A DNA stretch of 64,000 nt from Endocalyx cinctus (lineage: Eukaryota; Ascomycota; Sordariomycetes; Amphisphaeriales; Apiosporaceae): positions 3,324,315 to 3,388,314 of the forward strand of contig BCKC01000003.1 in the NCBI GenBank assembly GCA_001600455.1, in the 5' to 3' direction. Each line of letters begins with the position of its first letter. Within the stretch, counting starts at the first letter, position 1. This document shows positions 36,131 through 46,712 of this stretch, piece after piece. The notes under the pieces are model-generated. The model searched no databases and was not told the DNA's origin. It worked only from the letters and a program-made list of their open reading frames with translations. A program made the position numbers and the translations under genes.

Positions 36131-36300
36131 AGTAATTGGCGAGTTGGTATAGTAATTGGCTGGTAATTGGTATGGTAATTGGTATAATAATTGGTATGGT
36201 ATATAGTAATTGGTATAGTATGTAATAATTAGTATAATATGTGGTAATTGGTATGATATGTGGTAATTGGTATGGTATGTGGTATAGTGGACAGTATGCT
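36131..36300. repeat. degenerate TAATTGGTAT tandem array
   Basis: About ten copies of TAATTGGTAT(A/G) with variable spacers such as ATGTGG. It is low-complexity DNA probably grown by slippage. Confidence 0.8.
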
Positions 36301-36379
36301 ATATTTTAGTGAGTAATACGCTATAGATTAGTGAACTGTATGCTATAATATAGTGAAAGATATGCTACAGTGAGTAATC

Positions 36380-36460
36380 CGCTATAATATAGTGCTTTAC
36401 TCGCTATATTATAGCGCTCTAAGCTCTATAATATAGCGGGTAAAGCATTATATTATAGTG
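36380..36460. repeat. long inverted repeat built of CTATAATATAG palindromes
   Basis: Arms at 36380-36417 and 36423-36460 pair with 34 of 38 positions and only a 5-base loop. Each arm itself contains two CTATAATATAG-type palindromes around GCTTTAC. Three of the four mismatches are transitions. Related CTATAATATAG and GCTATA copies occur just upstream (36300-36375). Confidence 0.85.
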
Positions 36461-36941
36461 GGTACTAATAGTAGGTCAGTTGAAAAAAAATTTATATAGA
36501 GGGGTAGGTCAGATTTCAAAAAAGGCCCATATTTCTTATTCTGACCCGCTTAGAATTTCATAGGTCGGTTGATCTATCACCTCTCATTACATCGGCAAGC
36601 AATTAACTTCAAACTTGATTCTGATATTGGGGTACTGCAGTTTCAAAATTTTGGTAACGGAGAACCCTTCTAAATCCACCGATGATCCACTGCGGACATC
36701 CGTTCTTCGGACCTATCAGTGCATTACATACTATTACACTTTAATTATTCTTATTTTGCGAAAAAAAACTATTACCTGCTTTCAATCAAGCAGACGCGCC
36801 AGGAAATATTTTATTCTAACCCCTGGACTTTCTGCAGACGCTGTATAGAAAGTATTATAAGCATTTATTTAACGTGGTATTTGCATGCTCTAGGAGCCGA
36901 ATTATTGCCTTTTTTTTTTTTTTTCTTTTTCTTTCGTGGGT

Positions 36942-38365
36942 ATGAGAAGGTTATCTCTACTTCCTTTATCGGCAGCACGTCCCTCGCGACGATCAAGCTC
37001 GACAAGATGGCCTAGGCTTGTTCCTATTCCTTCACTTCTTCGCAGTCCCCCTTCGCTTTCTCAAGAATCATCATCGGTCTTAAACAATCGTTATTATACC
37101 TCTACCCCCTCCTCCCGCTTCCTAGCGACCGCGGAATCGCCATGCTCCTCCGGTGACGTAACCCCGCCCCTCGCGGACTCGTGTCCCAAGCTACCGTTTC
37201 GGTTCGAGACGGGCTTCGCGCTCTTCGCGAAACGAGCGCCTAGGCCGTTTCCCCCGCCGTTCATGTCCCCGCCCTCGGGCTCCTTCTCCGACCCCCTCAG
37301 CACCCACCACCAGAGCCGCGACCGGCGCGCCTTCGTCGACGGCGAGCTTATCCGTGGCTGGACTAACGGCGATGACGCCATATACGCTAGTGACCATTTC
37401 ATATGTGCCAACGATGGCGTCGGCGCGTGGTCAGCCCGGCCGAGGGGCCATGCTGGGTGAGCGCGTTCCCCCTCTCCCTCTATTTCTCTTCTCGCACCGC
37501 GAATTTTCCCTTTCGGCCGAGAAAAAAAAAACTAATTTTTCTTTTGTTCTTGTTCATTATCAGGTTATGGTCGAGACTGATATTACATTTCTGGGTGTCG
37601 GCGATGCAAGAAGATATTGAACGACCGCGATCCATAACCCAACCGTATCACCCTAATCCAGTACTATACTTACAACAAGCTTACGAGCGCACCGTCGAAG
37701 CTACGAGAGGGCCGGCCGAATGTCTCGGCACCACGACAGTGACGGGGGCGCAGTTATTCTACAAGAGGGATAACGCGAATCCCGCGTTGTCCTCAACACC
37801 GTTACTCTACGTGACCAACCTAGGGGATTCTCAGATCATGGTGGTTCGGCCAAACCAACAAGAGATGGTGTACAAGTCGAAAGAGCAGTGGCACTGGTTC
37901 GACTGTCCGCGCCAGCTTGGTACCAATAGCCCCGACACGCCGACGAAAGACGCGATCTTGGATACCGTGGAGCTGAGAGAGGGCGACATCGTCCTGGCCA
38001 TGTCCGACGGCGTCATAGATAACCTCTGGGAGCACGAAATCGTCGAGAACATATCGAACAGCGTCGGGCGTTGGGAGGCCGGCGAGGGCGGCCAGGCTAC
38101 CGGCGATCGCCGGCACGGCGCCAACGGGGGGATGACGTTCATCGCCGAACAGCTCATGAACGCCGCGAAAGCGATCGCCACCGACCCTTTTGCCGAGAGC
38201 CCGTTCATGGAACACGCTATCGAGGAAGGTTTGGCTAGCGAGGGAGGTACGTATCATTCTAAGAAAATGGTTTGTCCAACTTGAGAATTCTCCTTACATG
38301 ACATAGGTAAACTTGACGACATTAGCGTCGTCGCCGCATTATGTCGACGAAATCCCTCTTCTTAA
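36942..38365 (+). CDS. PTC7: mitochondrial PP2C-type protein phosphatase, PTC7-like
   Basis: Three exons: 36942-37456, 37564-38246 and 38307-38365, giving 418 residues. Donors are GTGAGC and GTACGT; all phases close. The N-terminus (MRRLSLLPLSAARPSRRSSS) is an Arg/Ser-rich mitochondrial presequence. PP2C motifs are present in order: NDGVGAW with metal-binding D158, GHAGLWSRLILHFW at 169-182, CLGTTTVTGAQL, NLGDSQIMVV with D260, MSDGVIDNL with D320, and DDISVVAALC with D403 and D404 in the small last exon. Yeast Ptc7 dephosphorylates coenzyme Q biosynthesis factors such as Coq7 and influences mitophagy; this role is by homology. The start ATG lies just after a long T tract. Exon 1 is GC-rich relative to its surroundings. 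Confidence 0.92.
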
Positions 38366-39261
38366 TTATATCCTCAGCACCTTAACGTACAAATATCACG
38401 TAATTTTTATAGCGCCAAAAGCAGAAATTCAACAAACCGGTAAAACCAAATTATTATTAATTTCATCTAAATAGGGTGGGTGTTCTTGCATGTTGTATGT
38501 TATACGGTCCACGGATGAGTGTTACGATTACTTGAAAAAGGCACGGTAAATTGGGATAGACAGCGGAATTTGGGGCTTCTTGGAGTTGGAGTTGGAGTCG
38601 TTGATATTTTTAAAATAGGTATTAGAAATGAGTCTGCTTTAGAATACCATATCGGAATAGTTAGATACCTAATAAATCATATTGTCATATCATAGCAGGG
38701 ACACAAGTTCGTCAAGACCGTAGAATCAACACTAGCGATGGATTCATTTATCTCAGTAATAGTATTATAGGAGTGAAGAAAGTGGGATGCATAACGCAGG
38801 AGACGAGGAAGCAGGCGATACGTATGTGAGAAATTATCGTCAAACGAGAATATGGTGATACTGGCGTAACGTTATGAAAGTGTACAGGTAAAATAGAGGA
38901 TCAAATATATGCCTTTCGATACCACGGAAGTTCCAATATGAAGAGAAAGAAGAGAACTACACTACCGAGGGCATGGAAAGAGCAAGTAAATTAGAAACTG
39001 ACAAATGCCTAAACAGATTTACTTGCTGCGTCCGTGATTCGTAAGATTGGATTCTAATTACTTCCATAATGAGCGAGCCCCCGAGTTGCAGCCTCACCCT
39101 CATGATCCATTGGAATTTCCCTATTACCGTATATACAAGATTTGTTGGCGTACTCGTCTATCTTATAATCATCTCATAGACTGTATGCCTAGGGTGTGAT
39201 TTACTTGGAATCACGGACCATAGGATTGCTGTCTTCCGGAATCGTCATCTTTACTTGACGG
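38366..39261. other. intergenic, 0.9 kb
   Basis: AT-rich with no recognisable gene. It may contain the eroded 5' part of the neighbouring DUF7580-type pseudogene. Confidence 0.5.
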
Positions 39262-40641
39262 AAAAGAACCATAAGGACGTTGGTCAAATGGCGAGGGCAA
39301 CTGGACGAATTGATATCACAGCTTAAGGGCCAGAGACTAGCATTCTACTTTGATATTCTCGAGCTGTTTAGAAGCGCTCAAGTCGAAGTAGAGTATCATA
39401 GAACAGGCATCCCCAGAGAAGAATGTTTGTTCATTCACAAATAAATGATTGCTAGCTGACTGCCCTGGACGGACAAAGATAGCCTCTCGTCGCTCATAGT
39501 TCTTCGGTTAAGGGGCGTTTCGAGTTTAAGGAACGCATCTCACTTTCCATCAAGAAAAGGGCACTAGGTGTACTCGTCGAAGATATTAAAGAAGAACGCT
39601 TGTCCTTGAAAGCTATTTTAGACAGCATGAGAACCCAACGGGAGCAGTCTGCAAGATTAACATACCAAATATCCAGAGCACTAGCTACGATTTTAATTCG
39701 AGTTTCGGTTGGCGCCCAATCTTTATTAGAAGCTGCGTGTCAGGGATGTAAATATACCTGTAGCCATGCCGTGCTGCCTGTTACAGATCCGCGGCAGATG
39801 ACGAATTGCTATAGCAAAAAAAAAAATCCAGAGGCCGATTCAACAACATTCACTCTAATATTCGCATTAAGAGGACACCTTCAAGAGGCATTAGCTCACG
39901 CATATAATTTGTCGTTGGGCTGAACATAGCCGATATCTGCAACAACAAACAGTCGGACTTCATTCCTAGTTCCTGGTGAAACGAATCCTATAATTACCAT
40001 CACCGACGGGGATTCCTCATTGGATCCGTGCGTTTCAGTAACAGTAATGGGAATGTGTTACATATGGAACCTTATCAAGCAGGTTGTAGCCACGGGTAGC
40101 GTAACAGGTCTTGATCCGAACGACAAATGCCTACGCTTAGCGCAGGAGCCTCATTAGTTATACAACGCGAATTGTACTTGCCGATGGCCTTTGAGTCAAT
40201 ATTGGAACAAACGGAAGAAGATTTTAAGATAACACCAAAGCAGGAAATATTTTTGGCCCTTGATCTTGCTTCGTCAATAATACAGCTTCCGGAGACCTGC
40301 CGGTCTAGCCCTCCGTTTAGCAGTAAAGCTATTAAAATCCTACCTACTAAAACTAATAGAACCATGACAGTCACTCAACTCGCTGCCAGGCTTGCTCCGT
40401 TCATCGAGCAGATGGCCGACCCGGCCCGCATCGAATTACCAGGACCTCGTCCTAAAGTTGCGTTACTAGAGTTAGTTATTCTACTTCTAAAATCTGGCAT
40501 CACAGGACGCTGGAGATATGGGCTGCGAAGGTAGGATTTAGCGCAGTGGACATTCCAGAAGCTCGTATCGCAACTGCTATACGCTGGCTAGATGCTACAT
40601 GCGGCCTCTTACTAATTTCATTATATACGGCTGGCGAATAG
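39262..40641 (+). pseudogene. decayed DUF7580-type fungal gene
   Basis: Ordered fragments in different frames match the layout of the large Pezizomycotina DUF7580 family. Frame 39286-39414 reads LVKWRGQLDELISQLKG, then FDILELFRSAQ. Frame 39483-39923 reads RFEFKERISLSIKKRAL, GVLVEDIKEERLSLKAIL, SMRTQRE and CKYTCSHAVL. Frame 40127-40534 reads EIFLALDLASSIIQL and RIELPGPRPKVALLELVI. After a one-base loss near 40490 another frame gives IWHHRTLEIWAAKVGFSAVDIPEARIATAIRW, shown here only to stress the shift, and stops at 40639-40641. Stops separate the first two blocks, and no intron restores the phase. The family function is unknown; members are numerous and rapidly evolving and often lie near incompatibility-type genes. 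The family name is given from memory of its conserved blocks. Confidence 0.7.
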
Positions 40642-41121
40642 GGTAGGAAAAAGGCTAAGAGAGATAGAAGGAATGATAATGTATGTCCAAGAAGCCATGG
40701 TTAATATATCACTGGATAGTTCGCATAAAGTCATGTAAGTCATACCGACTGCATCGCTTTTTATTACGATCCATTACAAGGACACAAGCTGATATGTAAG
40801 TTAGGTAGCGTTGGTAGCTATTTTATAGTGCTACAGAGGCTGAGAGGGTGGTAGCGGCTGAGTAGCTGAAGCTTTGGAGCTGAGGGGCCATAAATATGTA
40901 CGTAGCCCCACTTATTTGCGATAAGAAATTAAGCATTTCTTATCGGCTGCGATTGCTAGAATTTCAAGAAATTTATTTTCAACATTTACTTCCTACCAGC
41001 TTTGTAGCTGAGACACATTACAAGCTTAAAATAATTTGTTCTCGGGATGTGACGTGAATTCTAGAATACCACTACCAACCGGTCAAAATATTTCAATCGT
41101 AGTTTCGATAAATCCGACAAA
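40642..41121. other. intergenic, UTP23 promoter region
   Basis: 480 bp with a purine-rich GCTGAG-rich patch near 40840-40890. No gene was recognised. Confidence 0.55.
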
Positions 41122-42198
41122 ATGCCTCGCGCGAAGCGCAGTAAACAGTACAAGAAGCTCATGGGCCAATTCGCCCTGGGTTTCGGTTTTCGCGAACCTT
41201 ACCAAACATTAGTCGACGCAGATTTCCTGGCCGAGTCTCAAAAATGCAAGATGGGTCAGTATAATAATAATCTGGAAGTTTATTTTCTTGCTAACTTGAA
41301 GTAGACGTAATTCGCAGACTGGAGGATAACTTGCATGGGCATGTTAAACCGAGTATGTTATTGTTCCCTTCTCATTTTGGTATAATACCTCTAATATATC
41401 ATATGTGAAGTGATTACACAATGCTCGATGCGCCATCTATACGCTCGAAAGACGGAACCGGGTGTAAACGACGCCATTGAACTAGCAAAAACACAATTCG
41501 AACGCAGAAGATGTGGACATCACCCAGACGAATACCCAGAGCCGCTAAGCGCTCTTGAATGCATAAATTCCGTCGTCGATCCGAAAAAGACGGGAAACAA
41601 TAAGAACCGATATTGCTGCGCAATAAACGACGACACGGTACGGGCGTCTCTAAGACAGATTCCCGGGGTACCATTGCTATATATTAGACGATCCGTTATG
41701 ATGTATGTGTGGCTCTGGTTTATGCGATACCCAACATAAATACTAACCTGGAGTAGAATGGAACCAATGGCAGATGTTACAGCCAAAGCCAGAACAAGAG
41801 AAGAAAGAAGTAAATTTCGTGCAGAGCTCAGAACGGTGGGAGGAAAGAGGAAGAGGGACGAAGACGATACAGACGACGAAGGACAGGTAGCTCGGGGCAA
41901 GCCTACTAATGAAACATCTAAGTCGGAAAAGAAAAAGAAACCATACGGACGTAAAGAGCCAAATCCTTTATCGGTAAAGAAGAGCAAGAAGACAAATTCA
42001 CAGGATAGCCAGCCGAAGCAGAGAACGAATGAGGGAGAACATGTCAAGAAGTTGACTGAAGGGGCAGCCCCCGAAGCCCAGGGCTCAGAAGAACCAACAA
42101 AACGGAAACGTCGTCGCAAGCACAAAGCGAATGGTGATGCGGCTGTAGCACCTGAAGATCAAAATGAGGAAGCTGGAGGTATCGAGGCATCGAGCTAA
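41122..42198 (+). CDS. UTP23: U3 snoRNP protein Utp23 (PIN-like, 18S rRNA processing)
   Basis: Four exons: 41122-41254, 41305-41352, 41411-41702 and 41757-42198, giving 304 residues. Introns are 50, 58 and 54 nt, and all phases close. The N-terminus MPRAKRSKQYKKLMGQFAL then FGFREPYQTLVDADFL is the Utp23/Fcf1 signature. MITQCSMRHLYARKTE and FERRRCGHHPDEYPEPLSALEC follow, the latter containing the zinc-binding Cys/His cluster. IPGVPLLYIRRSVMIMEPMADVTA closes the PIN-like domain. The C-terminal 140 residues are Lys/Arg/Glu-rich and probably nucleolar and RNA-binding. Utp23 acts in the SSU processome, in release of snR30 and in early 40S assembly. The second exon is only 48 nt, and the AG at 41410 is inferred from phase. 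Confidence 0.93.
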
Positions 42199-42637
42199 GA
42201 TTAAACTTCGAGGTCAAATCTATTAAGGGAACCAATACCTAGGCATATACTTACTATGTACTAGTGTAATTGATGCCCTTGACGACTTTGAAGATTTGTT
42301 GAAAGACTAGTTTACTTAATATATGACCTATATTAATGATGGTTATGCACAATGGCATATAAAACTATGCAAAATACTAGCTATAGTAGTACCTGACAGC
42401 CTGAGTACTTGTCAGCTTGTCAACGTTGAGAAGAAAGCCAACTAGTGGGGTTCTTCCCTTGTACACATTAGTGTAGTAGTGTACATAGTATGACCTCAGC
42501 CTTTATTAGCTGCGTAATTTAATCCCCGTCACGGCACCTTATCCGTTAAAGACTTCCAAGGTTATCCTTTAATGAATGACTGATGGTAATATGATCCCAT
42601 GACAAGACAATGATCATTCATATATCAATAGAGGAAG

Positions 42638-42669
<32 letters not shown>

Positions 42670-43192
42670 GCTTTGATAATCGGTAGCTATCAAGCAAGTT
42701 TTATTTATTTTATAAATCTTGTGTTTTATGATTTTATCAGAACCCTTATGCCCACCCATACATCCATGGATGTAGTATACATAACTGTCACACCGTTACG
42801 GTGGTAATAATTATGCCCCTTGATTAAAAACTTAGAGGTAGTGGGTATAGAATGTTTTAGCGTAACTTCATATCCCTACCCCCTGCCTTTACAATGCCTC
42901 AGCCACTGATCACACAGCAGCCCACGCAGCCCACATTCTCTAAATCGCCCTGCAGCCATCAATCACTAAGATAAACTCCGCTACGTGCAACAATAGACTC
43001 TGTTGTGATAAAATGGTGATGACGAGTCCTCAACAAGACTCCTAAACAAGATTCCTAGAAAACCACGCTTCTTTTCTGTTTCCTGTCGATACCGCCACAT
43101 ACAATAATCAAATCCTTATTATAAAATACTCCAGTTGAAAAGTACTAGTTGAATATTAAAACTAAGAATACACATGCGCAGTAAAGGAACTC
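42199..43192. other. intergenic, 1 kb
   Basis: AT-rich with a run of 25 A at 42645-42669 and the short palindrome TACACATTAGTGTA at 42462-42475. No gene was recognised. Confidence 0.6.
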
Positions 43193-46100
43193 ATGGCAAC
43201 AGCAGGAGAGCAGGAACTTGACGATTTCGGTCTCCCTATAAGGAAGTATGTAGGTCCTAAGCATGCTACCGAAGAAAAGCCCGGGGCTGGCGAAGCTTCG
43301 AGAAAAGACGAAGGAAAACAGACCGTTACAAATTCGACGACCCCGGTGGAAGAGTCGGTGAATCGGTCTCTTTCCGACCCGCCTAAGCAGAAGAATAAAG
43401 AAGCGTCCGTACTTACTTCGACAAGTCCAGCGCCATCTAGCCATAATGATAATGTAGACGATCCCTCTGTTTCCAGCGAAAATGGTAAAGACGTTCAAGA
43501 TACCCGTTCGACCAATATTTCAGAATCGAAAATAGACCTAGAAACGACCCCCACCAAAGAATCAGAAACTCCCCTCCCCGTTCAGACCAAGATCTCAGAA
43601 GATTCAAAAGAGCCAGCAGAACAGTCAAAAGAACCCAGCTCTCCAAAGGAGCACACACCAGTTCCTCAGAAATTATCGAAAAGAAAGAATACGCTCGATA
43701 AAGAGGCACAAGCAATTTCTGGCCCGTCGATCAAGGAAGTGGAAGCCAATAAACGCGCCCAAGAAGAAAAGGTGGAAAATACTATAAATCATAAACGAGA
43801 TGAGAGCAAGGCTAGCAATGCCCCTGATATATCTGGATTCTCCCACCAACAATTGACGGCTCAGAAAGAGAAGGAGAAAGATGACGACGATGATGGTTGG
43901 CAAACGATGCCAGCTTATGCTCCGTATGACATCTACGACGATGACAATAAGCTTATAGCAAAGGAACATAACCCCGAGGAGGATGAAAATTATGGTTACG
44001 CGGGACTTGGTGGTGCTGGCAAGGGTTATACCCGAGTGTTAGACGACGAGGACGCCGAGTCAGAAACTAGCATGGACGATAATACACGATATTTGTTCAA
44101 CAATGTCAAGTCCACTAGTATAACAGAAGCAAATGACGATCAAAGAGATGCAGTATCTCAGCTCCAGGCTACTAAAGATCTGTTGACGGAAGGACAGAGA
44201 ATAGCTTACGTTGGTATTACTCGTCTCGAGTTAGCAGCGATGGTCACGGAGGCAGAGAAGATGGAGCCCGTAAAGAAAGTGAAAAAGGACATCCAACTGG
44301 CAGCCGAAGCGATGAAAATGTGGTCCCAAAAAATAATGGTGCGACTGTATGCACACATGGACATAAGCCCCGCAGAACAAATCATGATCGAGCAATTAGC
44401 CGAGCACGGCGTTATTCCTCAAGATTTGACTCCTGCTCTTATGCAAAATGCGAGAGTGAAGAATCCCCTGGCCGATGACGATACGGCGTCTTTGTCAGCT
44501 AAATTATCCGACCCGGATCTGCGCGGATCAATATCGACAGATGATGACGAAGAGTCTACCGCGGATGTCCCCCCTGCATACGAGAGCCACACGGGCGAGG
44601 AAATGCCTGAAGTAAGGACACCGTCACAATTACCAGACACGAATAAGATTGACATAGATCTGCGATGGACTGTGCTTTGCGATCTTTTTCTCGTGTTGAT
44701 AGCAGATTCTATATACGATGCGCGATCTAGAGTCCTTTTAGAACGAGTTGGTCAAGACCTAGGGGTACCCTGGTTAGACATTTGTAGATTTGAAAAGCGT
44801 GTAACAGACGCTTTAGAAATGCAGCAGCAAGCGGAAAAGGAGAACTGGAACGAAGAAGAACATCTCGAGAACCGGAGGAAACTCGCGCTGAAGAAGCGCT
44901 ATGTCATGATGGGTCTGGCCACCGTTGGAGGAGGCTTGGTCATTGGACTCTCAGCCGGTCTCTTAGCACCCCTTATCGGCGCTGGATTAGCTGCCGGTTT
45001 CACGACTATCGGTGTTGGAGGTACAAGTTCTTTCCTCGCTGGGGCCGGTGGGGCTGCCATCATCACTTCAGGCGCCGCGGCATCTGGAAGTTTCATGGGC
45101 GGCAAAGCCGCCAACCGGAGACTTGGCGCCGTCAGGACCTTCGAATATCGACCTCTTCACAACAACAAGCGTGTCAACTTGATAGTGACGATATCGGGGT
45201 GGATGACAAGCACGAATGACGATATCCGTCTACCTTTTAGTACCGTAGACCCCATCATGGGCGATCTTTACTCGATATTGTGGGAGCCTGAGATGTTGAC
45301 TAGTATGGGTGACACTATCAACATCTTAGCAACAGAGGTAAGGAAACATCATGCTTTAACGTCTTTTTGACTTTTTACATGCTAATTACCAATAGGCTCT
45401 GACACAAGGTCTCCAACAAGTCCTTGGTAGCACTATTCTGATTGGTCTGATGGCAGCACTCCAGTTGCCTGTGGTTCTATCAAAGCTTGCTTATCTTATT
45501 GATAACCCATGGGCCGTATCTCTAGATAGGGCTTGGGCATCCGGTCTGATTCTCGCAGACTCGTTGATTGACAGAAACTTAGGAACCCGTCCCATCACCC
45601 TCGTGGGATACTCTCTCGGTTCTAGAGTCATTTTCTCTTGTCTGCTAGAGTTAGCACGCAAGGGAGCATATGGACTGATTCAAAACGTATATATGTTCGG
45701 TTCTCCGATTGTAGTCAAGAAAGAAGAGTACCTCAAGGTACGCACTGTGGTAGCCGGTCGATTTGTCAATGGCTACAACAATACGGATTGGATTCTAGGG
45801 TATCTTTTCCGCCTGACAAACGGTGGCATCCGACGTGTTGCCGGACTGGGCACTGTGGACGGCGTTCCAGGGATCGAGAACTTCGATTGCACCGATTTTG
45901 TGGTTGGTCACATGGAGTACCGAACGGCGATGCCTCGTATTCTCAGAGAATGCGGCTGGATGGTTGAAAGTGATGAGTTTGGCGAGATCGAAGACCCAGA
46001 CCCAGACCAGCACAGGGAGCGGCAAAGAGAATTGATCAACGAGATTGAGGAAGCGCGCAAGGAACTAGAGAAGGAAGGTCGGAGCAAGAAAGGTGGATGG

Positions 46101-46712
46101 GGTATATTCGGGAGAAAGAAGAAAGGTCAACGTCAGGAATGGGAGATTTACGAAGACAACAAGGGACTTGACGGGCACAAGACAGATGAGCAAGATGGTA
46201 GCAGCAACCACGGTGTCCTATTTGACGTCGATGCTATCCGCGCTGAACTCTCCCGGGACCAAGAGCTACAGGTAAAAGAACTAGCTTCTACGCTACCTCC
46301 GATAAAGCTCGATGGCTCGCCGTCCTCAAGCTCGAATCCACGAGATTATCTCCGAGAAACTAAGAGCGAGGATGTCAACACCTTGAATACCGGGGGACAT
46401 AGTCCGTTTGGGAGGATATCACAAGAGCGCTCGCCCACCGCGCATTCCCACTCACGATTTGATTCGTATGATGACGATATCCCGCCACCCAGACCGGAGA
46501 AAGACGAGATACAGATGTCGTTCGACACGGAATTCCACAGAGAACCCGATCGACCACCACCCCTACCGACTAAGGATTACATTGCTCCTAGTCCTAGGCC
46601 TGAGATGAAATCGGCATACACCTCTCCTAACATGAATCTGGCAGACCCATGGGCAGACGATGACGACGACGACTTTGGTAAGGAAAAGGAAATTTCTATG
46701 ACTTTCGCGTAA
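43193..46712 (+). CDS. MIL1: DUF726 alpha/beta hydrolase-fold membrane protein, Mil1/TMCO4-like
   Basis: Two exons, 43193-45337 and 45396-46712, giving 1153 residues. The single intron is 58 nt (GTAAGG...AATAG, phase 0). Residues 1-250 are charged and disordered. A helical region follows (ERVGQDLGVPWLDICRFEKR), then a Gly/Ala-rich hydrophobic stretch at about 570-645 (MMGLATVGGGLVIGLSAGLL), likely two or three membrane helices. The DUF726 core contains LVGYSLGSRVIF, whose GYSLG with S788 is a lipase-type nucleophile elbow, and MFGSPIVVKKEEY and VNGYNNTDWILGYLFR. The C-terminal 200 residues are low-complexity, with DPWADDDDDDFG near the end. Yeast Mil1 (YFL034W) binds the AP-1-related complex AP-1R and acts in Golgi/endosome traffic. 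Membership of DUF726 is firm; the trafficking role is by homology. Confidence 0.9.

Larger units (their letters stand above)
30966..36941. other. 6-kb gene desert
   Basis: No conserved coding sequence found on either strand. The region is AT-rich with TATGG repeats at 31032-31065, a run of 24 T at 33507-33530, an inverted repeat at 35795-35824, a degenerate TAATTGGTAT tandem array at 36131-36300 and a large hairpin at 36380-36460. Short frames at 34050-34690 on both strands have no family signature. Confidence 0.6.
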
